This document shows, piece after piece, positions 56,246-64,000 of a DNA stretch of 64,000 nucleotides. Source of the stretch: Leptolyngbya sp. SIO1E4 (GTDB lineage Bacteria; Cyanobacteriota; Cyanobacteriia; Phormidesmidales; Phormidesmidaceae); NCBI GenBank assembly GCA_010672825.2, contig JAAHFU020000004.1, positions 372,001-436,000 on the forward strand, in the 5' to 3' direction. The notes under the pieces are model-generated. The model did not search any database. It was not told the DNA's origin and saw only the letters and a list, made by a program, of their open reading frames with translations. How positions within the stretch are numbered: the first letter of the stretch is position 1; each line of letters begins with the position of its first letter. The position numbers were made by a program, and so were the translations under genes.

Positions 56246-56722
56246 AGCCCTTACCTCCTAACGGTCGTCCCCGCTTCCATCACGCTGGCTCTCCGTCACG
56301 CTGACCTCCCGATCAGATCTTCCCGGTGGCCTCTAGCGTCGTTTGAGCCCGAATACGGGTGCGATGCAGACAGCGCTGTAGATTTCACCCAAACGGCTCA
56401 CCCAAACGGCTTGAATTTTTCCTAGGTGGGCGGCGATCGCTGACCAGGCCAATAAGTTGGCTGTAGCGGATAACGCTGAGCATCGTTGCGAGTTCCTTGG
56501 CCCTCTGCCCCACTCTAAACAAACAATTTGAGGACTTTGTGAGGGGCGTAATGACCCGATGCCTTGGCCCTCGTTCCGATATAGCGGTATGCAGGCTAAT
56601 CAAGCACACCCTAGACCCCAAACCCTAGACCCCAAACCCTAGACCCCAAACCCTAGACCCGACTTTCATCACAAGGTACTGGATTGAACTGAATAGGGCG
56701 ATATTGCCCGCCGCCGCCTACC
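56246..56722. other. Intergenic region with expanded repeat
   Basis: 477 bp without a supportable gene. It contains the longest copy of the interspersed repeat (56580-56699). The rest is unremarkable. Confidence 0.5.
56580..56699 (+). repeat. Interspersed repeat, expanded copy I
   Basis: TATAGCGGTATGCAGGCTAA start, then three 14-bp CCCTAGACCCCAAA units (most copies have one), then GGATTGAACTGAATAGGGCG. The extra units make it about 120 bp. Confidence 0.88.
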
Positions 56723-57529
56723 CTAGGGCATCTCAGCAATTTGCCGAAGCTGGCTGCTGAGATTGATGATCGATTCCTGCTCAGACTGCTCTTCTAAGTC
56801 AGCAAGATCGAGCAGCAGATCTTGCCGAAAGGCTTTCTCTTCTGGGGTGGTGGCATCGTAGACCGCAGCCATAGCCTCGTACCAGAGGCCAGCGCGTGCA
56901 TAGGCTTGAGCCTGTGGCAAAGTGCCCTCCGGTAGCCCTGCCATCAGGTCGGCTGGGAGGGCAACGATTTCAACATCTGCAGAGGCCCATCGACCCACCT
57001 CCTCTAAATTGGGATCGCAGTAGAGTACGACCTGCCAGAGATAGGTTTCCCCAACGGTTAAATCGGGCTGGCCCGACGGCAGGGTGTAGGCCATGTAGCC
57101 TTGAGTACTGGAGCCAATTGGGTCTATCAAAACCGCTTCTAAAGAGCCATCGGCTTGGTAGTGATAGAGATGAAACTCTAGCGGTTCTGCCGCCTCGCCA
57201 AACATATACCAAACAAAGGTGGGGCGAGTGGTGCTGCTTTGGCCAACAAAATTGAGACGAGGCGCCAGGGTCGCAATATTGTCACCGCAGCCACGTACCC
57301 CACCTCCTGTATGATCTTCCCCGGAAGTGCGGGAAGTTGGCGGCGGGGTGTAGGCGCGGCTCCCGCCTACCGTGTTGCGAATATTGTCGCTAGGTCGGTC
57401 AGATGCGTCAGAGGGCGTGTAATCTGCCAGGCCAGAAGATCCCAACACAATCAGCAAGCTGACGGTCAGGCTGAAACAAATTACCCGGCGAAACAGTTTA
57501 GGGTTGCCCATGGTCGGTGGCTGGGTCAT
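56723..57529 (-). CDS. DUF928 domain protein
   Basis: 268 residues with an N-terminal signal (VICFSLTVSLLIVLGSSGLA, about residues 17-37). A Pro/Ser/Thr-rich linker (YTPSDASDRPSDN, GGSRAYTPPPTSR) leads to the DUF928 region: GVRGCGDNIATLAP, RPTFVWYMFGE, LTVGETYLWQVVLYCD, YARAGLWYEAMAAVYD. Exported cyanobacterial protein of unknown role. Confidence 0.88.
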   Translation of the reverse strand: MTQPPTMGNPKLFRRVICFSLTVSLLIVLGSSGLADYTPSDASDRPSDNIRNTVGGSRAYTPPPTSRTSGEDHTGGGVRGCGDNIATLAPRLNFVGQSSTTRPTFVWYMFGEAAEPLEFHLYHYQADGSLEAVLIDPIGSSTQGYMAYTLPSGQPDLTVGETYLWQVVLYCDPNLEEVGRWASADVEIVALPADLMAGLPEGTLPQAQAYARAGLWYEAMAAVYDATTPEEKAFRQDLLLDLADLEEQSEQESIINLSSQLRQIAEMP

Positions 57530-57544
57530 GACTACACCTAAAAT

Positions 57545-57763
57545 TCAGTTTACTCGGTATCTCTGGTATAAAAAGCGAGCAAGTCGAAAGCTCCAATAAA
57601 GAATGGTGGCGCTCAGGAGAATCGTGCTGAGCCATTGCAACCAGGGGAGGTTGACACCTAATTGGGAGAGTCCTAACAGCAAAGCATCATCCAGGAAACT
57701 CATGAGAAATGGAAATCCTTTATTGAGGACTGTTTGTAGTACGTCAAAGATGTCGCTGCGCAT
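57545..57763 (-). CDS. Small membrane protein
   Basis: 72 residues, with a hydrophobic segment at about 41-62 (LQWLSTILLSATILYWSFRL) and an amphipathic N-terminal helix. No family recognised. It lies 15 bp upstream of the DUF928 gene on the same strand, so the two may be co-transcribed. Confidence 0.5.
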   Translation of the reverse strand: MRSDIFDVLQTVLNKGFPFLMSFLDDALLLGLSQLGVNLPWLQWLSTILLSATILYWSFRLARFLYQRYRVN

Positions 57764-57889
57764 GGCTGGGCTCGCTTTTTCGTATTGACACCTTCACGAT
57801 AGGAAAAGCCTTGCCTAGATACAGCCGACCTTTGAGCCAGCTTGATGACACCTGAAGGACAATCCATTTGCCGTTTTCGGCAAGGGCGC

Positions 57890-59845
57890 TTACCGCCGCC
57901 ACCAGCCCTTCGGGACGCGCAGGGGCCATCGCAGTTCGCAGGCAGTTCCCGCCTCCCCACAAGCGCGCTGAAAGGTGCCGTGAAGTCGCAGGGCTAACGC
58001 CTCGGCCTGCTGAGTCCCCCGCCCGCCCCGCGCTGGATTTGCCTGAGCTGAGTCGGAGGGGTGGGGGGTGCCGTTATCTTTCACACAGATCAGGTTCTCA
58101 GTGTCGGTTGCCAGACACTGCACCGTTAGTCGTTTGGCCTCGATCGCATGTTTACCCACGTTGCAAAGGGCTTCTTCTAAAAAGCGGCAGAGCGATCGCC
58201 GCTCGTCAGCGGAGAGCCCTTCCACCTGTAGCGGCTCAAACGTCACCACCTGGAACTTAAGGGAGCCAAAGCCTGGAAAGTCACGCCTGAGGGTTTCGGT
58301 GTAGACCTCGTAGAGCACCTCGTGGAGCGGATGACGCAAATCGATGACCCGCTGCCCCCCCAGCTGTAACTGCTCTTCCTGGGGCAGAGACTCTTGTTGC
58401 AGCCGGGTGTAAACTTCGCGCAGTTCGCGGTTGAGACTGGTGAGCTGGGCGCTGACAGAAGGCTCCAGGGTGTCTTTTTGTTTCAGCAGCAGTGCCAGGG
58501 TTTGCAAGGGGCCATTATGGATGGCATCGTAGGTTCGCTCAATCACCCGCTGGCGCTCGTCAATGCGCGATCGCAGGGTTTGATCGTACAAATAAAATCC
58601 CGGCAGCACCCCACCGTTGACGGCAAACACCAATAAAGTCGGCACTACTGGAATCCACCATCCCCCCAGCCACAGCAGGGCCAAACTGGCCCCTGCAAGG
58701 GTGAGCCCCCCCAGCCCTACCCAAAGCATGTACCCAGCAGGACGCGAAATGTAGCGCACCAGCAGTATCCCCACTGTCCCCCAGAAAGCAATCCAAAGAT
58801 GTTCCCAAGTGTCGCCCCAGACCCCCAGCATCGGACGCTGGTTAAGGGCCGCACTGAGAACCTGACTGATGATGTGGGCCTGCATTTCAACGCCGTAGAA
58901 CAGGCCGGGGTTGTCGGTATTAACAGCGGCAGAGTTGACCAGATCCTTGGCGCTGAGTGAGGTGATGCCAATAAGGACGATGCGATCGCGAATAGAGTCT
59001 GTGTCTACCCGACCCTCCAAGACGTCCGTCATTGAGACAATCTCAAAGGGGGATTTCCCGCTGCGGGGATTGATCAAGACCTGCACCCCAGCAGACTGGG
59101 TGCCGACATAGCCACCAGAACTCGGCTGGAACTGGAATAACTCCGTATCGCCAAAGCGCATATTTGCAGGGTTTTGCACCCCATTCTCCAGGGGGAGCCC
59201 AGCTTCGGCTAGGTATCCTTCCGCTAACTTTAGCGCCAGCGAAAAGCGAAACCGGTCGGGGTCGGGGTGGTCGACTGGGGGCAACGTTCCTAGGTATGCC
59301 CGTCGCACAAACCCGTCTTGATCTAAGGGAAAATCAATGAAGCCAATGCGCTCTGGGGGTAAGCTTGGCGGGGGGCCGACCGGGGCGCCCATGATTTTTT
59401 CGATGCCAAAGACATTGGGAAGGCCCGCCAGGGTCGCAACCAGGGTTTCGTGCCCAGGTTCGACGGGCAAATCTCGAAAAATATCAATGCCGATGGCTTG
59501 GGGGTCACTCTGGGACAACGTTTGCAGCAGGGCAGCCAGTTTCTCATCAGGAATCGGATAGGTGCCAGTTCGCTGAATATCGGCTTCATCAATGCCGACA
59601 ATCAGGAGCCGCTCATCTTGAGATTCCGCGGGGCGTAGCCGCAGAAAACTGTCTAAGGTTTTCCACTCTAGCCCTTGAAAGAGCCCCAAAACTCTGGCCA
59701 GAATGACCAGCCCAATGACCGTCATCCCAGGCAAAATCTGGCGCTGCCAGCGGCTGCTAGAGAGTCGTTTCCAGGCTCGGGTTAGGGGTCTAGCGTTAGC
59801 CACAGCGGCATCCTCCGTAGCATGCAGGGTGTCCCGTCTTTTCAA
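57890..59845 (-). CDS. CHASE2-domain sensor histidine kinase
   Basis: 651 residues from TTG 59845, with GAGGGG upstream; start and the preceding stop overlap (TTGA). One N-terminal membrane helix (39-55), CHASE2 sensor (about 60-335; GIDIFRDLPVEPGHE), three membrane helices (about 347-418), then a HisKA_3-like helix with His443 (YDAIHNGPLQTL) and HATPase motifs (EEALCNVGKHA 557-567, VKDNGT). Paired with the NarL-type regulator encoded just upstream. Confidence 0.9.
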   Translation of the reverse strand: MKRRDTLHATEDAAVANARPLTRAWKRLSSSRWQRQILPGMTVIGLVILARVLGLFQGLEWKTLDSFLRLRPAESQDERLLIVGIDEADIQRTGTYPIPDEKLAALLQTLSQSDPQAIGIDIFRDLPVEPGHETLVATLAGLPNVFGIEKIMGAPVGPPPSLPPERIGFIDFPLDQDGFVRRAYLGTLPPVDHPDPDRFRFSLALKLAEGYLAEAGLPLENGVQNPANMRFGDTELFQFQPSSGGYVGTQSAGVQVLINPRSGKSPFEIVSMTDVLEGRVDTDSIRDRIVLIGITSLSAKDLVNSAAVNTDNPGLFYGVEMQAHIISQVLSAALNQRPMLGVWGDTWEHLWIAFWGTVGILLVRYISRPAGYMLWVGLGGLTLAGASLALLWLGGWWIPVVPTLLVFAVNGGVLPGFYLYDQTLRSRIDERQRVIERTYDAIHNGPLQTLALLLKQKDTLEPSVSAQLTSLNRELREVYTRLQQESLPQEEQLQLGGQRVIDLRHPLHEVLYEVYTETLRRDFPGFGSLKFQVVTFEPLQVEGLSADERRSLCRFLEEALCNVGKHAIEAKRLTVQCLATDTENLICVKDNGTPHPSDSAQANPARGGRGTQQAEALALRLHGTFQRACGEAGTACELRWPLRVPKGWWRR

Positions 59846-60504
59846 TCAATCAGCCCCTCGTCGCGTGCCCGAATTTCAGTTTGAATGCGAATATTTTTGC
59901 CCGCTTCTGGATAAACCCCCAGCGCATCCTGCACCTTCGTCCAATAGTGGCGAACCGTGCGCTCTGATATATTCATTTGCTCTGCGATCGCCTTATCTTG
60001 TAACCCGTCTTTAAAGGCGAACTGCAGCACGGCTAACCACTCTGGCTTCACCTCAATGCCGGTGCGCATGTCGCGGGGGGTATAGATCAGCCCCTTCAAT
60101 GCCCAGTCCACCTTTTCCAGCATTTCTTTCATGGGCAGGTTTTTGTCGGCAATGGTGAACCCGCCCTGGTGCGTATCAATGGTCGGTTTAAGACGAATCA
60201 GCGATCGCACATGGGCACTCTGCACCACGATGTTGAGTTCTGGATACGTATCCATCAGGGTGCGCAGGAGCTGAATGCCTGCTTCAATCTGAGAGGGGTC
60301 TCCGGGGGCTTCAGGAATCGACAAATCCATCACCAGCAAATCAGGAACCGCCAGGGCCAGCTGCTCTCTCACGCCCTGGGCAGTCGTCGCCGTGCGAATA
60401 TCAGCCTCTGGATATGCTTTTTCTAAAACGCTGACGGTGCCACCGAGAACGGACTCATGGTCATCAACAACGAGAATCTTGGCGTGAGGGTTAGGGGAGG
60501 TCAT
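59842..60504 (-). CDS. NarL/LuxR-family response regulator
   Basis: 220 residues. Receiver: KILVVDDHES, Asp60 (LLVMDLSIPE), Lys in TIADKNLP. C-terminal HTH: FKDGLQDKAIAEQMNISERT VRHYW. It overlaps the CHASE2 kinase gene by four bases and is likely its partner. Confidence 0.9.
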   Translation of the reverse strand: MTSPNPHAKILVVDDHESVLGGTVSVLEKAYPEADIRTATTAQGVREQLALAVPDLLVMDLSIPEAPGDPSQIEAGIQLLRTLMDTYPELNIVVQSAHVRSLIRLKPTIDTHQGGFTIADKNLPMKEMLEKVDWALKGLIYTPRDMRTGIEVKPEWLAVLQFAFKDGLQDKAIAEQMNISERTVRHYWTKVQDALGVYPEAGKNIRIQTEIRARDEGLID

Positions 60505-60519
60505 GGGTTTCGGTAAGGG

Positions 60520-61191
60520 CTAGCAGGATGATGAGTCAGGATGAGACTGGGTTTGCCACCGCAGCACCCAAGTCAGGGTGCGAGGGTGCAAATCTTGGTC
60601 ATAGTCGCCTTGCATCAGCAGCTGAAAGGTTTTGAGCAGCGGCTGCAGCGGGCTTGAAATTTGCGAGATCCAGGCCGGGGGCAGCCAGGTTTCATACCGC
60701 ACCCGAACGGTGAGTTCTTTCAACTCAGCCTGATGCTGTAACCGCAGGTCACAGTCATGGGGGAGCGGCGTGGCGCTGGCTAAATGCTGCAGCAGGGTTT
60801 CGACAAATAGAATCAATAGCCGCGTGTGCTCAATCGGGTCTAGCTCCCACCTGGGTGGCAGGTCTGTGCTCAGCGGCAGCTGTGTTTGCCAGGGCTGAAC
60901 TGTGTGTTGCAAAGCGAGTGGTAGAGAATCTTGCAGATAGGGGGATTCCAGGCGATTCCCCAGACTCTCAAGCAGCGCATACAGCCGCTTCAGCTCAGCC
61001 AGGTGGGTTTCACAGTCAAACGCTTGGGCATTGGGCTGTGTTTCACAGGACAGCTCTAAGCGGCGACGGATGGCAAACATCTCTTGCAGCAGCTTGTTCC
61101 GAATTAACTCGGCTTCTTGATTAAGCTTGTGCGCCTGATACTGATGCCACCAGCGCAATAGATCCGTTGGATTTGAGGTGTCGATAGTCAA
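60520..61191 (-). CDS. Hypothetical protein, degenerate histidine-kinase-like partner
   Basis: 223 residues from TTG 61191, with AGGAGG seven to eight bases upstream. A helical N-terminal half (NKLLQEMFAIRRRLELSCET, LAELKRLYALLESLGNRL) resembles a dimerisation helix pair, and the C-terminal half (LRLQHQAELKELTVRVRYE) a remnant ATPase domain without N- or G-boxes. It is the first gene of the signalling operon (gap 15 bp to the response regulator). Kinase activity unlikely; function is inferred only from layout. Confidence 0.6.
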   Translation of the reverse strand: MTIDTSNPTDLLRWWHQYQAHKLNQEAELIRNKLLQEMFAIRRRLELSCETQPNAQAFDCETHLAELKRLYALLESLGNRLESPYLQDSLPLALQHTVQPWQTQLPLSTDLPPRWELDPIEHTRLLILFVETLLQHLASATPLPHDCDLRLQHQAELKELTVRVRYETWLPPAWISQISSPLQPLLKTFQLLMQGDYDQDLHPRTLTWVLRWQTQSHPDSSSC

Positions 61192-61323
61192 TCCACAGCC
61201 TCCTTGGTGAAGGTGCTTTCTAGCTTACGAGCTTTTTGGAGCGCTGCCTTCACGGGTTCTAGACAATGAGCTGGCATCTTTGTGCCCATCCCATTGCAGA
61301 AAAGTGCCATGGCATCTGGCGGC

Positions 61324-63012
61324 TTAAAAGGGCTGTAGGGTAAGCGAGAAATAGAACCCGTTTTCCTGCAAGGAGTCGCCCTCGTCGCCGGGGGAAATCA
61401 GGGGAATGCCGTAGTCTATGCGGAGGCTGAAGTCGTCGGTCGGCTGCCACCACAGCCCTAGCCCTACCCCCAGCAAAAAGGAGGGATCTGGATTCGGGGT
61501 TTGATTATTCCAGCCGCCCCCCATGTCAATAAACGGCGTGAGTTGCAGGTCGTCAGCGACGGGAAAGCGCAGCTCGGTTGAGGCGGTGAAGGCGTTGTCG
61601 GTGACAATCTCGTTTTGCACATATCCGCGAACGGTATCAATGCCGCCGACACTGAAACGCTCTAGGGGCAGCAGTGAATCTGGCGTCAGTTGAGCGTTAA
61701 CCCGCGTGACTAGCAGCACGTCGGGGGACACCTGTTCGACCCACTGAAACTGCCCTAGCCAGGAGAAAAAGCGCCCGTCTGTACCGGTATCGTTGACAGT
61801 CGCCTCAAAAATATCGAGGCCGAAGCTGAATTGCGATCGCGCCGCCAGCACCGTGTTGATATCTCGATTCACCCATTCCTGAAAAAATCGCAGGGCGCGT
61901 ACCTTCGAGACCCCAGCTTCAGGCCCGATCGAAAATGAAAAGGGAATATCTTCCAAAATAAAGCTGCGGCTCTCGCGCAGGTCCAACCCAAGCCCCACGG
62001 CAAATTCGTGCGTGAGTGAGCGGGTTAAAGGCTGCCGAAAGCTCAGCGACACGGTTTCACTTTCGCTGCGAATGCCCGCCGCTTCAAAGACCGGATCAAT
62101 GATGCGACTCTCCGCACTGTCGTAGCGCACCTGAAGGGTGCCATCCAGGCTGTTGACAGGCACCGCATAGCGCACCTCGTAAGTATCGAGCCCCTCAGTC
62201 AAGTCGTAGCGAACGCTCAGGCGATCGCCCCAGCCCAGTACGTTGAGATGGCTGGCCAAGACGCCCCCCTGCCGTGACCCGATAGTGGGCGATCGGGCGT
62301 TATCGACTGTCAGATTGACCGAAAACGGATCCGCCTCTGTCAACTCTAAAATCAAGAGGTTTTGCCCGGCCCCGCTGCCCGCTGTCAGTTCAGCATCAAC
62401 GGTTTCCAACAGCGGATCGACCTGTAAGTGCTGCAGCGCTTCTTCCAGGCGTTGCACGTTCAATGGGGGAGCGGTGGCTTGGGAGAGGCGATCGCGAACA
62501 TAGCCTTCCCTGAGACGATTGAGACCGTTAATTTGAATGTGTTCAATGCCGCCCTCAACGACCTGAATCTGGACAACGCCATCACTGAGCACCTGATTTG
62601 TGGGCACAAAGGCTCCTGACGAGAGGTAGCCATTCTCGATATACAGTCTGGTGATGTCTGTCCGCAGTCTCAACAGGTCTGCAAATGCAATTTCTCGGCC
62701 CTCTAACCCGCTGACCAAAGCCTCAATCTCATCTTGGAAAAGGGTGTTACCCACCACTTGAATATCCTCCAAGAAAAAAGAAACTGGCGGCACTTCCTCG
62801 GGGGCTGGAGGGGCTGCCTCAGGCAGCGGTGCTTCGTCAAGTTGAATTGGGTCGTCCGTTTCTGGAGGAAGTTCGGGCAGCGGCTCTAGGGGGTCAACCG
62901 GGCCTGGCAGCGTTTCTTCGATTGGATCAGCAGGGGATTGTGCCCACGTGGGTCGCCCTATCAACAAGGGTGCGATCGCCAATAAAAGTGAGCAGTAGAG
63001 CGTGTAGTTCAT
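61324..63012 (-). CDS. TpsB-type outer-membrane transporter (ShlB/FhaC/HecB family)
   Basis: 562 residues. Signal peptide (MNYTLYCSLLLAIAPLLIG, cut near TWAQ), a Pro/Glu-rich linker (about 27-78), two POTRA domains (about 80-230; FFLEDIQVVGNTLFQDEIEA and IEHIQINGLNRLREGYV), and a 16-strand barrel with L6 motif VRGY (GGIDTVRGYVQNEI) and a terminal Phe (FYFSLTLQPF) for BAM recognition. It is the pore for two-partner secretion; the only TpsA in the window is at 4874-7846. Confidence 0.93.
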   Translation of the reverse strand: MNYTLYCSLLLAIAPLLIGRPTWAQSPADPIEETLPGPVDPLEPLPELPPETDDPIQLDEAPLPEAAPPAPEEVPPVSFFLEDIQVVGNTLFQDEIEALVSGLEGREIAFADLLRLRTDITRLYIENGYLSSGAFVPTNQVLSDGVVQIQVVEGGIEHIQINGLNRLREGYVRDRLSQATAPPLNVQRLEEALQHLQVDPLLETVDAELTAGSGAGQNLLILELTEADPFSVNLTVDNARSPTIGSRQGGVLASHLNVLGWGDRLSVRYDLTEGLDTYEVRYAVPVNSLDGTLQVRYDSAESRIIDPVFEAAGIRSESETVSLSFRQPLTRSLTHEFAVGLGLDLRESRSFILEDIPFSFSIGPEAGVSKVRALRFFQEWVNRDINTVLAARSQFSFGLDIFEATVNDTGTDGRFFSWLGQFQWVEQVSPDVLLVTRVNAQLTPDSLLPLERFSVGGIDTVRGYVQNEIVTDNAFTASTELRFPVADDLQLTPFIDMGGGWNNQTPNPDPSFLLGVGLGLWWQPTDDFSLRIDYGIPLISPGDEGDSLQENGFYFSLTLQPF

Positions 63013-63102
63013 GACAGCTCAATGTAAGACAGAAGCTGAGATTTGATAGCAGGCAGAAGAGGAAACAAAAGCTCAGATTTAATGGCAAGCTGAAATAATC
63101 TA

Positions 63103-63663
63103 TCAAGGATTTTGGTCTCTGCCTGCAGTCCCCTGTAAAAAATCAACCAGCTCAACGGTAGAGTTAACCCAATGCAAGGTTATTCCAGCCATTTTGAGCG
63201 CTGCTTGGGGATGGTGCTCAAAAATTTCTGATAGCGCAAAACGAAACGTGTCTCCAGCCGCAATTTTTGCAGCTGAAACAGGGGATGTGTGGAGTCGGTT
63301 AAATTCTTCCTCAACGACTGCGTTTAATTGGATCAGCAGCTCCAGTTCCTCCTGAGTTCTTTCGAATAGTGTCAGCCGATGATAGTCAGCACCCACGCGC
63401 CGAATCACCTGCTGCCGTGCTGCCCAAATAAATGGAACCAGGATTTCCCTAAACCGCAGCCTTTTAGACTCAGGTCCGAAGTATTGCTCTAGCCGCAGTG
63501 CCTCCCATTCTCCTACCTGGGCCGTCTGCGCAATTTGCCGCACCACCAGCAGCAAACCTGTTTCTGAAGCTGGAAGCTTGGAGGCGGAGGGGGTGTAATG
63601 GGTTGCTTTGGAATAAAGCGTGAATTGTAACGGGGCTTCGCAAAGATAAGCTGTGCAATTCAT
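63103..63663 (-). CDS. Hypothetical helical protein
   Basis: 186 residues, mostly helical (VGEWEALRLEQYFGPESKRL, ERTQEELELLIQLNAVVEEE). No signal peptide or membrane helix and no family recognised. It lies 90 bp upstream of the tpsB gene on the same strand and may be co-transcribed. Confidence 0.6.
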   Translation of the reverse strand: MNCTAYLCEAPLQFTLYSKATHYTPSASKLPASETGLLLVVRQIAQTAQVGEWEALRLEQYFGPESKRLRFREILVPFIWAARQQVIRRVGADYHRLTLFERTQEELELLIQLNAVVEEEFNRLHTSPVSAAKIAAGDTFRFALSEIFEHHPQAALKMAGITLHWVNSTVELVDFLQGTAGRDQNP

Positions 63664-64000
63664 CTGGATACCTATCGAGCAACGTTAGCCATCACGATAG
63701 GGCGGGGGTAGGGCCAAGTGATGCAGATTAAGTGCCAACTTACAGGATGATTCCGGCCACCCTAAGCTGCAGTTTTCTGCAATCTTCTCCTTTTTTCCCA
63801 CAATGGATGCCTCTCAAATGGATAATACCGGTTCTCATTTCTAAAGCGACAGATCATAGCCTTGTTCAGTTGAGTCCAGTACATCTGGGTCAAGACAGGG
63901 TCTAGGGTTTGGGGTCTAGGGTGTGCTTGATTAGCCTGCATACTGCTATCAGATCCCTTCCAACTGCCCCTTGCCAAGGGGCGGTGCCGCAGGCGGTGGG
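63664..64000. other. Right end of window, non-coding with repeat
   Basis: 337 bp with no supportable gene; it contains a full reversed repeat copy. The next gene is outside the window. Confidence 0.5.
63856..63949 (-). repeat. Interspersed ~95-bp repeat, copy J
   Basis: Full copy in reverse orientation, from ATAGCCTTGTTCAGTTGAGT to GCCTGCATACTGCTAT, close to copies C and F. Confidence 0.87.

Noticed and set aside
56600-56660. Telomere-like C-rich repeats
   Set aside because: Short, internal, and part of an interspersed bacterial repeat; nothing suggests a linear chromosome end.

Overview
The window reads as chromosomal DNA of a cyanobacterium, most likely a filamentous Leptolyngbya-like genus. 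The reasons are the very frequent HIP1-type octamer GCGATCGC inside genes, cyanobacteria-type families (crtL-type lycopene cyclase, DUF928, haemagglutinin-like TpsA proteins, TPR-CHAT proteases), heptanucleotide repeats of the AAGGCAG type, and a dense family of short interspersed repeats. No rRNA operon, intact tRNA, CRISPR array or prophage was seen. Genus-level identity is inference.

Layout. 1-2.8 kb: 3' end of hemN, small proteins, Fe superoxide dismutase sodB. 3.35-4.30 kb: an IS630-family element whose transposase needs a -1 frameshift. 4.5-10.8 kb: a secreted TpsA-like haemagglutinin gene divergent from an exported TPR-CHAT protease gene. 11-14.8 kb: a PlsC-like acyltransferase and an OmpR-type two-component pair. 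15.1-18.3 kb: the most unusual locus, three + strand genes encoding a KilA-N-like protein with a poly-aspartate tail (47 Asp), a nucleotidyltransferase fused to a PqqD-like domain, and an HPr-kinase-like protein. This toolkit belongs to RiPP clusters, but the substrate looks new. It is followed on the other strand by a degenerate DUF4157 (eCIS-core) protein carrying a separate HExxH metallopeptidase domain (18.7-20.7 kb). 21-28.7 kb: a four-repeat protein of unknown function, a lipoprotein, an EamA exporter and its truncated copy, a membrane protein, two methyltransferases and a class II aldolase. 28.8-33.9 kb: TetR and flavin amine oxidase divergent pair, an NTF2-like protein, a lipoprotein and crtL. 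34-38.7 kb: an apparently acquired minus-strand redox cluster (quinone-oxidoreductase-like ADH, ABM monooxygenase, crotonase, LLM oxidoreductase broken by an amber codon, SDR) divergent from an HxlR regulator. 39.2-44.5 kb: two membrane proteins, then a Tat-exported amine oxidase and TetR sharing duplicated operators, and a Tat-lipoprotein agmatine deiminase. 44.7-47.4 kb: pyrC and a double flavodoxin-like protein. 47.7-54.6 kb: a complete N-ATPase (Na+-type alternative F-ATPase) operon in the canonical order atpD-C-Q-R-B-E-F-A-G. 54.9-63.7 kb: hydrolase/phosphoribosyltransferase pair, DUF928 protein, a CHASE2 histidine kinase with its NarL-type regulator and a degenerate partner, a TpsB outer-membrane transporter that could serve the TpsA at the other end, and a hypothetical protein.

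At least ten copies or fragments of one ~95-bp interspersed repeat lie between genes in both orientations. Full copies start and end with TATAGC/GCTATA, like the ends of the resident IS630 element, which suggests non-autonomous elements (MITEs) once moved by an IS630-type transposase. A second pair of ~115-bp repeats lies at 25.5 and 38.8 kb. Heptamer repeats fill two gene junctions of the N-ATPase operon. All functional statements rest on reading motifs by eye; no database search was possible.
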